A stretch of DNA of 64,000 bases from contig CP000474.1 of assembly GCA_000014925.1 (NCBI GenBank), positions 62,001 through 126,000 on the forward strand. Direction: 5' to 3'. This stretch comes from Paenarthrobacter aurescens TC1 (GTDB lineage Bacteria > Actinomycetota > Actinomycetes > Actinomycetales > Micrococcaceae). Below the pieces are notes generated by a model. The model did no database searches. It saw nothing but the letters and a program-made list of their open reading frames with translations, and was not told the origin of the DNA. Positions 24,872-33,133 of this stretch are shown here, in pieces (the stretch's first letter is position 1; the number at the start of each line of letters is the position of its first letter). Position numbers and translations under genes: made by a program.

Positions 24872-26188
24872 CTAGTTGTTGACCACGAGGTCGTTGAGGA
24901 GCTTGACGGCTTCGTTCCAAGCCTGATCGGCCGTGCCCTTGCCCGAGTCGAGCATCTTGAGGGCGGGACCGAAGACGTTCTCCTGGATCACAGAGTCATC
25001 CGGACCCTTGAACTGGGCGATGACACCCTCGGCGCGGGACTCAAAGATTGCGCCGTAGGGAGCGTTGTTGAACAGTTCGTTCGGCTTGGCTGCTTCCACG
25101 ATCTTTGCCTGGGCTTCCAAGGTGCTGGGGAAGTTGTTCGCTGCCGCGGACTGCTTGATCTGCTGCTCCGGTGCGGTCAGCCATGCTGCCAGCTTGGCTG
25201 CTTCAGCAGGGTGCTTGGAGCTCTTGGGAACCGAGAGGAAGGCACCGCCCCAGTTGGAGGCGCCGCCCGGGAACACGTCAGCTACATCCCAGCCGCTTGC
25301 TGCCCCGCCGCCGGCGGACTCGAGCTGGCCCTTAATGGTGCCGAGCATCCACGCCGGGCATACGTGTGTTGCAAAGGAACCGTCCACGAAGGCCTTGCCG
25401 TTACCCCAGTCGAACTGGGTTTGGTTGGAGGACAGGCCATCGGCGGTGCCTGCAGCGAGCATGTCGAACTTTGCCCGCATCTCCTTGTTGCCCTCGACGT
25501 TCAGCTTGCCGTCTTTCGTGTAGTAACCCTCGTCCATCTGGTTGACCATGGAGTTCCAGACGAAGCCGGACTGGTCATACCAGGCCTTGCCGGTGGCCTC
25601 TTTGTACTGGCGGCCCAGCTTGAAGTACGTATCCCAGCTGGCGTCCTTGCCGCCGAAGAGCTCGGCCACCTTTTCGCGGTCGCTCGGTAGGCCGGCCGCT
25701 TCGAACAGCTTGCCGTTGAAGCACAATGCCTGCGGTCCGATGTCCGTGCCATAGCCGATCACGCGCCCGTTGGGGTCAGTGCCCTGCTTGTACTTCCAGT
25801 CCACCCAGTTGCCTTTGATGTCCTCGGCTCCGTGTTCCTTGAGGTCAACGAACTGGTCCGAAACCTCCATGATCGAGCCGAGCCAGCCTTCCTCGATGGC
25901 GGTGACGTCGCTCAGGCCAGAGCCGGCGGCGAGCTTGGTGAACGCATCGGTCCTGGCGTTGGAACCGCGGTCGATGTTGGTGGCCTCAATCGTGACGCCG
26001 GGGTTCTGCTTCTCATATTCGGCATACAGGTCGTCGTATCCGAACGTGCCGAACGTCGTCACGGTCAGTGTGACGGGGTTGTCGGCGCTCGCCGCCTTGT
26101 CGCCTCCGCCGCTGCAGCCCGCGGCCACGAGGGCCAGTGAGGCTACGCCCGCCAGGGCAGTGAATTTCCTTAGTCGCGAAAACTCCAC
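24872..26188 (-). CDS. ABC sugar-binding lipoprotein (CebE-like)
   Basis: This 438-residue solute-binding protein has a lipoprotein signal peptide with lipobox LVAAGC (Cys about 24). The mature start is followed by TFGTFGYDDLYAEYE, as in CebE-type cellobiose/cellotriose binding proteins, then ITAIEEGWLG-like binding-site residues. It is anchored outside the membrane and delivers substrate to the two permeases. The start is GTG 26188, with AAGGAG five bases upstream; the upstream extension to 26287 crosses the promoter and operators and is not real. Confidence 0.9.
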   Translation of the reverse strand: MEFSRLRKFTALAGVASLALVAAGCSGGGDKAASADNPVTLTVTTFGTFGYDDLYAEYEKQNPGVTIEATNIDRGSNARTDAFTKLAAGSGLSDVTAIEEGWLGSIMEVSDQFVDLKEHGAEDIKGNWVDWKYKQGTDPNGRVIGYGTDIGPQALCFNGKLFEAAGLPSDREKVAELFGGKDASWDTYFKLGRQYKEATGKAWYDQSGFVWNSMVNQMDEGYYTKDGKLNVEGNKEMRAKFDMLAAGTADGLSSNQTQFDWGNGKAFVDGSFATHVCPAWMLGTIKGQLESAGGGAASGWDVADVFPGGASNWGGAFLSVPKSSKHPAEAAKLAAWLTAPEQQIKQSAAANNFPSTLEAQAKIVEAAKPNELFNNAPYGAIFESRAEGVIAQFKGPDDSVIQENVFGPALKMLDSGKGTADQAWNEAVKLLNDLVVNN

Positions 26189-26230
26189 GATCACTCCTTT
26201 GTGTGTTCGAGCGACCGTACGCCGATGGCG

Positions 26231-26244
26231 AGAGAGCGCTCTCT
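26231..26244. promoter_or_regulatory. LacI-type operator, promoter-proximal copy
   Basis: AGAGAGCGCTCTCT is a perfect 14-bp palindrome with a central CG, the hallmark of LacI-family sites. It lies just downstream of the predicted transcription start. It is identical to the copy at 26287-26300, with centres 56 bp apart. Confidence 0.8.
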
Positions 26245-26257
26245 GAGATGTGGGTCC

Positions 26258-26287
26258 AATGTATGTGCTGCAGGTCACGTACGTCAA
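26258..26287 (-). promoter_or_regulatory. Promoter of the beta-glucoside operon
   Basis: On the minus strand, -35 TTGACG (26287-26282) and -10 TACATT (26263-26258) are separated by 18 bp. This is close to the sigma-70 consensus, and transcription would begin near 26251. The two operators lie on either side. Confidence 0.65.
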
Positions 26288-26300
26288 GAGAGCGCTCTCT
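26287..26300. promoter_or_regulatory. LacI-type operator, distal copy
   Basis: This is a second perfect AGAGAGCGCTCTCT palindrome, touching the -35 hexamer. Two sites would allow repression by blocking both the -35 and initial transcription, or by a short loop. Confidence 0.8.
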
Positions 26301-26640
26301 GACGATTACTCTGTGTCTCTACAAGACCACTCGCGCCGAGGGGTTAGCTCTCGGGGTTATTGGGGGCCCTTTCTGCCGAAAGCTAACCCCTCGACGAGCC
26401 GATATCCCACGCTCCTCGGCCCCCTTTCTGCTGCAGGGTCTGTTGCCACTGGTGTTAGCGTTCGAGGGTGCATTCTGTTGAATACGGGGCGGGGACCCCA
26501 ATTCTGATCATCCACGGGTTCTGCGTTGCTAGAGCGGCGCGCGGCGTTCATGGAGGAAGTGGGAGTGTGACGTTGGATAGTAGGCTGGGCTGAACCACGT
26601 GGGGGCGCCGGTTCCTCTCGAACGTCGAAGGAATCGTCGA
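26301..26640. other. Intergenic region, 340 bp, with palindromic element
   Basis: No gene is supported here. It holds the inverted repeat at 26337-26393 and a second partial copy of its central part (GGCCC...TTTCTGC near 26419-26435). The rest shows no structure that I can support. Confidence 0.5.
26337..26393. repeat. Intergenic inverted repeat
   Basis: Arms CGAGGGGTTAGCTCTCGG (26337-26354) and its near-complement (26376-26393) form a stem of about 17 pairs with one mismatch, around a GGGGGCCC-containing loop. There is no T-tract, and the position between divergent genes rules out a terminator role. Confidence 0.6.
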
Positions 26641-28107
26641 ATGAAATTCTCCATGTCCAGCCGCTCAAGCCTCCCGAAAACTTCAGCCAAACCGCCGACA
26701 CGAGGGTTCGCCGGCGCTAAAACGGCCGCTGTCCTACTCGCCACCATGCTTCTCGCCGCGTCTGGTGCAACGGCGGCCACCGCCTCCGAAGAATCGCCCA
26801 TAGTCCAAAACGACCACGCGATGGGATCGACCATTCGTGGTCATGAAAGCGCAGGCCAATTGTTCTCCATTCAGGCCACAGATTCCGCTTCTTCATTACC
26901 GGGTGTGCCGGGCATGGATGTCAGTAGCCACCAAGGGGTGGTGGACTGGACCAAGGCTGCAGCAAACGGGGCCAAGTTCGCGTACGTCAAAGCCAGCGAG
27001 GGGACCGAATACAGCAACCCGTACTTCGCTGACCAATATGCCGGAGCTGCTTCAGCCGGGATGCTGCGCGGCGCCTACCATTTCGCGCTTCCCAACGCGT
27101 CTTCCGGTGCCGCTCAAGCCAGCTACTTCCTCCAGAGCGGTGCAGCCTGGACGCCGGATGGAAAAACACTGCCTGCGCTGCTGGACCTCGAATACAACCC
27201 TTACGGCAGCACTTGCTACGGTATGACCCCTGGCGAGATGGTGTCGTGGGTCTCCGATTTCGCCACCACCATCCTGTCGCGAACCGGCCGCCTTCCTGCC
27301 ATCTACACCACCACGGACTGGTGGAATACCTGCACGGGTAGGGCCAATGGTTTCGGGAACCACCCTCTGCACATCGCCAGGTGGGAGTCGACACCCGGGG
27401 TGCTGCCAGCTGGTTGGAATGCCTATACCTTGTGGCAGTACTCCGATTCCGGCGTGTTCCCGGGCGATCAGAATGTTTTCAACGGCACAGCCGAGCAGTT
27501 GTCGGCCTTCGCCAGCAACCCGGGCCCCATTTTTTCCGACATATCCGGCGGGCAGTTCACCACTGAAGTCAATTGGCTCGGGTCCCGCGGCATTTCAACA
27601 GGATGGACCGAGGCCAACGGGGCCAGGACCTACCGACCCTTGGCCCCCGTAGCCCGTGACGCTATGGCCGCCTTCATGTACCGGCTGGCAGGCTCACCTG
27701 CCTTCACAGCTCCCGCCAAGTCGCCCTTTACGGACGTAGCCACGACCAACCCGTTCTACAAACAGATCACCTGGCTTGCCAGCAAGGGCATCAGTACCGG
27801 GTGGATCGAGTCCACTGGGACCAAGACCTACAGGCCCTTCGAGCCGGTGGCCCGCGACGCCATGGCCGCATTTATGTACAGGCTGGCTGGTTCGCCGGAG
27901 TTCAATGCCCCCGCGGAGTCGCCGTTTACGGACGTTGCCACGACCAATCCGTTCTACAAACAGATCACGTGGCTCGCGAGCAGCGGCATCAGTTCCGGAT
28001 GGACCGAAGCCGATGGGACCAAGACGTACAGGCCCTTTGAGCCTGTGGCCCGCGATGCGATGGCCGCGTTCATGAGCCGTTTCGACACCAAGTTCGGGGA
28101 CCAGTAG
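26641..28107 (+). CDS. Secreted GH25 lysozyme with three C-terminal wall-binding repeats
   Basis: This 488-residue protein has a signal peptide (hydrophobic 28-45) and a GH25 muramidase domain at about 88-285 with GMDVSSHQG (Asp93) and LLDLEYNP (Asp182, Glu184), the catalytic acids. Three repeats of about 65 residues follow, each with FxDVATTNPFYKQITWL, GIS(T/S)GW and TYRPFEPVARDAMAAFM. These resemble the SLH-type repeats common in Arthrobacter exoproteins and probably bind the cell wall. ATG 26641 has AAGGA nine bases upstream; GTG 26599 would spoil the signal peptide. It should cut peptidoglycan during growth or attack. Confidence 0.88.
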   Translation: MKFSMSSRSSLPKTSAKPPTRGFAGAKTAAVLLATMLLAASGATAATASEESPIVQNDHAMGSTIRGHESAGQLFSIQATDSASSLPGVPGMDVSSHQGVVDWTKAAANGAKFAYVKASEGTEYSNPYFADQYAGAASAGMLRGAYHFALPNASSGAAQASYFLQSGAAWTPDGKTLPALLDLEYNPYGSTCYGMTPGEMVSWVSDFATTILSRTGRLPAIYTTTDWWNTCTGRANGFGNHPLHIARWESTPGVLPAGWNAYTLWQYSDSGVFPGDQNVFNGTAEQLSAFASNPGPIFSDISGGQFTTEVNWLGSRGISTGWTEANGARTYRPLAPVARDAMAAFMYRLAGSPAFTAPAKSPFTDVATTNPFYKQITWLASKGISTGWIESTGTKTYRPFEPVARDAMAAFMYRLAGSPEFNAPAESPFTDVATTNPFYKQITWLASSGISSGWTEADGTKTYRPFEPVARDAMAAFMSRFDTKFGDQ

Positions 28108-28155
28108 GGGCTGCTCGCGGCTTAACGCCGCATCCGAATTGTCCGGAAGGAAGCC

Positions 28156-29511
28156 CTACTTCCCCTTTTTCCCGCCCCTCTTCGCCGCAGCATTCATCGC
28201 CGACTTAACAGCAGGCGGCAGCCCTGCCGTCTCGGTTTCCGGTTCGGCGACGGTCCCGCGCCAGTGGGCCAGCCCCTTCATGCCGTGGTAGATCACCAGG
28301 GCAGCAGCGGACCCGAGCGCAATGCCCGTGAACTTCAGCTCGCCAATGGTCCAGGCGTAGTCCGCGATGCCGATAATCAGGGCAACAGCAGCCGTGGTCA
28401 GGTTTATGGGGTTGGAGAAGTTGACCTTGTTCTGCACCCAGATCTTCACGCCGAGAACGCCGATCATGCCGTACAGCATGGTCGCGGCGCCGCCTAGCAC
28501 ACCGGGCGGGACAGTGGCGATCAGTTCGCCGAATTTCGGGGAGAAGCTCAGCAGGATGGCGAAGACACCAGCCACCCAGTAGGCCGCCGTCGAATAGACC
28601 TTGGTGGCGGCCATGACGCCGATGTTCTCCGCATAAGTCGTGGTACCGGAACCGCCGCCGAACCCGGCAAGTACCGTCGCGGCGCCGTCGGCCATCAGCG
28701 CGCGGCCGGAGACGCCGTCGAGGTTTTGGCCGGTCATCGCGGCAACCGACTTCACATGCCCCACGTTCTCAGCCACGAGCACCAGCACCACGGGGACGAA
28801 CAGGCCCACCACGCCGATGTGGAACTCGGGTGTCTGGAACAGCGGCAGGCCCACCCACGCGGCGGCGTCCATCTTTTCGTAGCTGACCTCGCCGCGCATC
28901 ATCGCCACGAGGTACCCCACCACAACACCCACCAGAATGCTCAGGCGCCCCAGGATCCCTCTGAAGAGAACAGAAACCAGGATGATCGTCACCAGAGTGA
29001 TCAGCGCGGTCACGGGTGCGGCGTCGAAGTTTGCCTTCGCGGCTGGCGCGAGGTTCAGGCCGATCAGCGCCACAATGGCACCGGTGACGATCGGCGGCAT
29101 GAGCCGGTTGATCCATTCGGCGCCAAACTTTTGGACCACCGCACCAATAAGCGCCAGTACGACGCCGGCAAGCACCACGCCGCCCAAGGCGCCGCTAACG
29201 CCGTACTGCTGCTGGGACGCCATGATCGGGGCGATGAACGCGAAGCTCGAACCGAGGTAGCTGGGCACCCGGCCCTTGGTGATCACGAGGAACAGTAGCG
29301 TTCCGATGCCCGAGAAGAGCAGGGTGGTGGCCGGCGGCATGCCGGTGATGATGGGGACCAGGAAAGTGGCGCCGAACATGGCCACCACGTGCTGCATGCC
29401 AATGCCGATGGTCAGGGGCCACGCAAGCCGCTCGTCGGGAGCCACCACGTGGCCGGGGCGAATGGACTTGCCGTTGCCGTGGAGCTTCCATTTGATGCCG
29501 AGCATGCTCAT
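28156..29511 (-). CDS. Uracil/xanthine permease (NCS2 family)
   Basis: This 451-residue integral membrane protein has about 14 helices and NCS2 hallmarks: GMQHVVAMFG near the N-terminus, the substrate motif in VLVLVAENVGHVKSV, and GGSGTTTYAENIGVMAATKV. It is a proton symporter for uracil or xanthine; the EN motif in helix 8 is closer to uracil transporters. The ribosome site GGAAGG lies seven bases before ATG 29511. No other pyrimidine gene is adjacent, although a RutE-like nitroreductase is 2.8 kb away. Confidence 0.9.
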   Translation of the reverse strand: MSMLGIKWKLHGNGKSIRPGHVVAPDERLAWPLTIGIGMQHVVAMFGATFLVPIITGMPPATTLLFSGIGTLLFLVITKGRVPSYLGSSFAFIAPIMASQQQYGVSGALGGVVLAGVVLALIGAVVQKFGAEWINRLMPPIVTGAIVALIGLNLAPAAKANFDAAPVTALITLVTIILVSVLFRGILGRLSILVGVVVGYLVAMMRGEVSYEKMDAAAWVGLPLFQTPEFHIGVVGLFVPVVLVLVAENVGHVKSVAAMTGQNLDGVSGRALMADGAATVLAGFGGGSGTTTYAENIGVMAATKVYSTAAYWVAGVFAILLSFSPKFGELIATVPPGVLGGAATMLYGMIGVLGVKIWVQNKVNFSNPINLTTAAVALIIGIADYAWTIGELKFTGIALGSAAALVIYHGMKGLAHWRGTVAEPETETAGLPPAVKSAMNAAAKRGGKKGK

Positions 29512-29585
29512 GGCGGGGCCTTCCTCAGAAGAGTATTGGGATTCGGTGCAACATTACCGCCAAATGCCCACCCACATGCGGCGCT

Positions 29586-32075
29586 TTAGCGGGGAACCAG
29601 CCTGAACAGGAACTTGGTTTTCACCATCACCCAAAGTATGGCGAGCAAGGCGATATACACGCCGGTGTTCAGCCAGAGGTTCCCGTCCCGCAGCACAGGG
29701 ATGTTGGCGATGGCCACAATGAAGAACACGTGCATGATGAACACGTACAACGTGGCTTGGCCCAGGGGTATGAAGAACCAGCCAACGGCGCGTGACAACG
29801 GCTTCCAAAAGGCACTTAGCAATGCGTACAAGGCGATGGTGATGAGGAAGACGTTGAGCACCCGCCCCGGGCCGAGATAAGTCCGGCTGAAGAAGGTGTC
29901 GTAGACGTACCTGAACGTCGTTTCAGGGATAAGCGCGAGCCGGAAGTCCAGTTGGTTGGTCAGATACGGGCCGCTCCAAGAGAAGACGGCACAGGCAGCC
30001 GCCAGGAAAATGCACACCCCAAGCAGCCAACGCCGACGCCGATCGGCAAACCACTCGATGATGTGATGTCGATAGAACCCGGCGGTCATTCCCACAACGA
30101 ACAGGAGCTGCCACACGAGAAGCGGGAAGGAATCCTCGAACTGCGAGGGCAGCAGGCGGAAACGGAAGATCGACCCCGCGATGTAAAGGCCGACGCTGAG
30201 CGTGAGGACCAGCCAGGTAAACCCGCGGGAAAGCGCAACGAGGATTAGCGGGCTGATGAGCAAGAGGACGACGTAGAGACCCATGATGTTGAACTGCCAC
30301 GGCCCAACTTGCAGCAACAGGAGAGCCGGGATGAGCCCCTGCGGGACGGGGAACTGCAGCAGCCCCTCCATGCCTGCGTAGAGGTCATACGTAGTTCCCG
30401 CCGCCGCGCGCCCCGCCCCGCCGGTTCCTTGATCCGTGAACGTGGTGACTGCTGCGGCGTTGATGAAGGGCAGCAGGCTCAGGCCGTAGACGATCAGGAC
30501 CACGGCGAGGGCTGTGAAATACAGCTTCCAGGCACGCTTGGTGGTCCCGTCCACCACGTCCCCGAGTTCGGTGGCAATCCGGGGACCATAGACCATGCCC
30601 AGGACCACCCCGGAGAGCATGACGAAGAGCTCCGCCCCCGAGACCACCCCCAGGGTCTCTTGGCTGAGTAACTGGAAGACGGAGTTGATGCCAACGTGGT
30701 TAACCACCACGAACACGATGGCCAGGCCCCGGAGCATGTCGATCCGCGCATCACGCTTACCCGTGCCGGTGTAGGACCATTTGCTGGCGAAAGCCCGTGA
30801 GGACAAGAACCACAACGCCGCCACAGCTACCAGCACTGATCCGGCAGAAGCCCATGCCGCCCAGCCTTGGATGACCGTCCCCGTCTTCGGTTGTGGTGCC
30901 TCAATGCCGGGCACGTTGTCCAGGCCCTTCTCGGTGACCGGTCCAATGGTGAGGCCTGAGGTGTCCAACGAGGTTCGGAAGGGGTTGGCCAGCGAGGGTT
31001 CGGCGGTAGCCCTCCAATCGATGGGCACCCGGCCAGGATCGCGCACTTCTGTGGTTTCGTTCCAGACCACTGCCCGGACGGACCCATTCCCGGGCTCCGC
31101 AACTGAGGCGAAAACCTGGTGCCACCACGTTTCCTTAACATCCAGCTCAGCGGCGCCACCGGCCCCGGGCGAGTAGAAAGCTCCGGTTTCAACCAGGAGG
31201 GGCTTGGTGCGGGCTTGGACGTAGGTGCCGTAGAAATTGTCGGTTCCACCCTCGCCGCTGGAGGTTCCGCCGCTGGAGGCATGGAGGGCATCATTGAACT
31301 CGCCCGCGGCGGGCAGGGTATTACTGGCCGCGCCGGCGCCCGTTGTGTCGTGGTAAACGGACAGGCCAACCCAGTCCACCACGTCATCGCCCGGGTAATA
31401 GGGCTCGAAGGCGGAATCGTCCTGGTCCCAGATGCCGTTCCCGCTGGTGTCCAGCGATGCCAAGGGCACACCCTTGGGAGGGGTGGACGTCGCTACCTGA
31501 AAGGGGTAATCCTTCTCTGCGGTCGGAGACCACACCATCACGGGATCCGGCAGGGTGGCCCGGAGTGCTGCGGCTACGTTGTCGAAAGCAGCTCGATAAG
31601 CTTCCGGTTCTTGACCCCAGCTGACCCACGGGGCGTTCATTTCCGGTGCGAAGCGGACCAGGACCTTCCCCCGGAAGCCGGCTGCCGCCGTCGTGATTTG
31701 ACGCGCAAAAGCGGACGCAACGTCCTGGTTGATGTCCTTAAGCGGGATCCCGGGGCGGACCGTGAGCAACGCATGCGAGCCTTGCTCGGCGATCTGGGAG
31801 AAGTAGCCCTTCAGGTATTCGCGACCACCGTCGTCCACGGGCAGGGACACGTTTTGGCCGTAGAGTGCCGCGGGTGCCCCGAGCCGCTGGGCGTAATCTG
31901 CTGCCGAGTCCGTGTCCCAGTCCAACAAGGCTCCAAAGAACCGCGTTCCGGGATCCTCGACGCCGGGCTGTTGAACGGAGCCCCAGGCCTGCGCGCTTGG
32001 CATCAGGAACATCGCCAGAAGCATGGCAAGAACAGCCAGCGCCCGCTGACGGGCCGCTAGGGGAAAGGTAGGCAT
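29586..32075 (-). CDS. GH26-like glycosidase fused to OpgC-type acyltransferase
   Basis: This 829-residue protein has a signal peptide (1-30) and an extracellular TIM-barrel region (about 40-365). The barrel has GH26-type catalytic positions: acid/base in RFAPEMN (Glu145) and nucleophile in LLVETGAF (Glu296), plus DWVGLSVYHD. A transmembrane linker (about 408-426) leads to an OpgC-like multi-helix domain starting at RDARIDMLRGLAIVFVVVNH (441-460), the O-acyltransferase/acyltransferase-3 type. It may trim and acylate one surface polysaccharide (inference). ATG 32075 follows AAGGGG; the upstream frame has no support. Confidence 0.75.
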   Translation of the reverse strand: MPTFPLAARQRALAVLAMLLAMFLMPSAQAWGSVQQPGVEDPGTRFFGALLDWDTDSAADYAQRLGAPAALYGQNVSLPVDDGGREYLKGYFSQIAEQGSHALLTVRPGIPLKDINQDVASAFARQITTAAAGFRGKVLVRFAPEMNAPWVSWGQEPEAYRAAFDNVAAALRATLPDPVMVWSPTAEKDYPFQVATSTPPKGVPLASLDTSGNGIWDQDDSAFEPYYPGDDVVDWVGLSVYHDTTGAGAASNTLPAAGEFNDALHASSGGTSSGEGGTDNFYGTYVQARTKPLLVETGAFYSPGAGGAAELDVKETWWHQVFASVAEPGNGSVRAVVWNETTEVRDPGRVPIDWRATAEPSLANPFRTSLDTSGLTIGPVTEKGLDNVPGIEAPQPKTGTVIQGWAAWASAGSVLVAVAALWFLSSRAFASKWSYTGTGKRDARIDMLRGLAIVFVVVNHVGINSVFQLLSQETLGVVSGAELFVMLSGVVLGMVYGPRIATELGDVVDGTTKRAWKLYFTALAVVLIVYGLSLLPFINAAAVTTFTDQGTGGAGRAAAGTTYDLYAGMEGLLQFPVPQGLIPALLLLQVGPWQFNIMGLYVVLLLISPLILVALSRGFTWLVLTLSVGLYIAGSIFRFRLLPSQFEDSFPLLVWQLLFVVGMTAGFYRHHIIEWFADRRRRWLLGVCIFLAAACAVFSWSGPYLTNQLDFRLALIPETTFRYVYDTFFSRTYLGPGRVLNVFLITIALYALLSAFWKPLSRAVGWFFIPLGQATLYVFIMHVFFIVAIANIPVLRDGNLWLNTGVYIALLAILWVMVKTKFLFRLVPR

Positions 32076-32279
32076 CAGGCCCCTTCTGGTGTCGTCATTC
32101 CCACGGCTGAACCTCCCCAAAGCGGCGGCAGCTCGTATGCATGATGCTACCGACTTTTGTGCTGTGCCCAACGTCACGGACCGTCACGGGAAGAGGACAA
32201 CGGAAGTTGAAGTTGCAACCATGGAAAGCAGAAGTGCCCGGCCGGCTCAGGGGCCAGGGCCCAGCGAAAGGTTCACGAA

Positions 32280-32885
32280 ATGACGATCGCCCACGAAGAA
32301 GCAGTCATTGACGCCGCAGCAGTCGACGCCATTTTTGCCGAAGCCCGTACCGCCAACAGCTTCGCCGGTGAGGTCACCGACGAGCAGGCCCGCGCCATCT
32401 ACGAGCTCACCAAGTTCGGCCCCACTGCCTTCAACTCCCAGCCGCTCCGCGTGACCTACGTCCGCTCGGACGATGCCCGAGCCAAGCTGGTAGATGCCCT
32501 CTCGCGCGGCAACCAGGCGAAGACAGCCTCCGCGCCGCTGGTCGCCATCCTGTCCTATGACACCGACTGGCAGGGCCAGTGGGACAAGTTCCTGCCCGCC
32601 TACGGCGCGCCTAAGGCAATGTACGACGCCGACCCCGCTTTAGCCGCTACTACTGGCAACAACAACGCACACTTGCAGGCCGGCTACTTCATCCTCGCCG
32701 TGCGCTCGCTCGGTTTCGCTGCCGGCCCGATGACCGGCGCCGACTTCGCCGCCATCGACGCCGAATTCTTCCCGGCGGGCGACCAGAAGAGCTTCTTGGT
32801 GGTCAACATCGGCCAGCCCGGCCCGGACGCCTGGGGCGAAGCCAAGCCGAAGTTCGCTTACGACGACGTTGTTCGCACCGTCTAG
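32280..32885 (+). CDS. Malonic semialdehyde reductase / nitroreductase family (RutE-like)
   Basis: This 201-residue FMN-dependent nitroreductase-fold protein matches the HadB/RutE subgroup: ELTKFGPTAFNSQPLRVTYV at about 40-60, then AHLQAGYFILAVRSLGFAAG and the PMTGADFAAID segment. RutE reduces malonic semialdehyde to 3-hydroxypropionate in pyrimidine degradation, but the other rut genes are absent, so a general quinone or nitro reductase is possible. A strong terminator follows. Confidence 0.85.
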   Translation: MTIAHEEAVIDAAAVDAIFAEARTANSFAGEVTDEQARAIYELTKFGPTAFNSQPLRVTYVRSDDARAKLVDALSRGNQAKTASAPLVAILSYDTDWQGQWDKFLPAYGAPKAMYDADPALAATTGNNNAHLQAGYFILAVRSLGFAAGPMTGADFAAIDAEFFPAGDQKSFLVVNIGQPGPDAWGEAKPKFAYDDVVRTV

Positions 32886-32895
32886 CGTTTCCCGA

Positions 32896-32936
32896 CAAAA
32901 ACGCCCGCTCACGTTCCGGTGAGCGGGCGTTTTTTG
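32896..32936 (+). terminator. Rho-independent terminator
   Basis: A 12-bp GC-rich stem (ACGCCCGCTCAC, loop GTTCCG) is preceded by A4-5 and followed by T6, so it works in both directions. It is the clearest intrinsic terminator in the window. Confidence 0.85.
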
Positions 32937-32952
32937 CATTGCCGGCACCCTG

Positions 32953-33106
32953 GACGCTCTCTCACATCCCTCGGGCTTGGGGCCATCGCTCTCTCACATC
33001 CCTCGGGCTTTGGGGCCAATCAGGGCCGGTAGGTGAGAGAGGGATTCGGTTATAGGCGCGGGATGTGAGAGAGCGTCGGCCTTTAAGGGCTGGGATGTGA
33101 GAGAGG
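32953..33106. repeat. Inverted repeat cluster with five copies of a GATGTGAGAGAG motif
   Basis: Two direct copies of GCTCTCTCACATCC (32956-32969, 32988-33001), followed by the same CTCGGGC/TTGGGGCCA tail, face three inverted copies (33031-33044 degenerate, 33061-33074, 33093-33106). GACGCTCTCTCACATCCC (32953-32970) pairs perfectly over 18 bp with 33060-33077. The element lies between two same-strand genes, after the terminator. Confidence 0.7.
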
Positions 33107-33121
33107 GATGGGTGCTGGTGG

Positions 33122-33127
33122 CAAACT
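33122..33127 (+). promoter_or_regulatory. -10-like element of a leaderless promoter
   Basis: CAAACT stands six bases before ATG 33134. There is no ribosome binding site, because the preceding sequence is the repeat cluster. Confidence 0.35.
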
Positions 33128-33133
33128 ATGCCT

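Noticed and set aside
24269..25690. 473-codon plus-strand open frame opposite the ABC transporter genes
   Set aside because: It is an antisense shadow of two well-supported genes (permease and binding protein). Long antisense frames are expected at high GC, and the translation shows no domain.
31119..32060. 313-codon plus-strand open frame opposite the GH26-OpgC gene
   Set aside because: There is no recognisable domain or ribosome site, and the catalytic residues of the minus-strand gene are intact.
32953..33106. Possible CRISPR array
   Set aside because: Copies are in both orientations and spacing is irregular, which does not fit an array.
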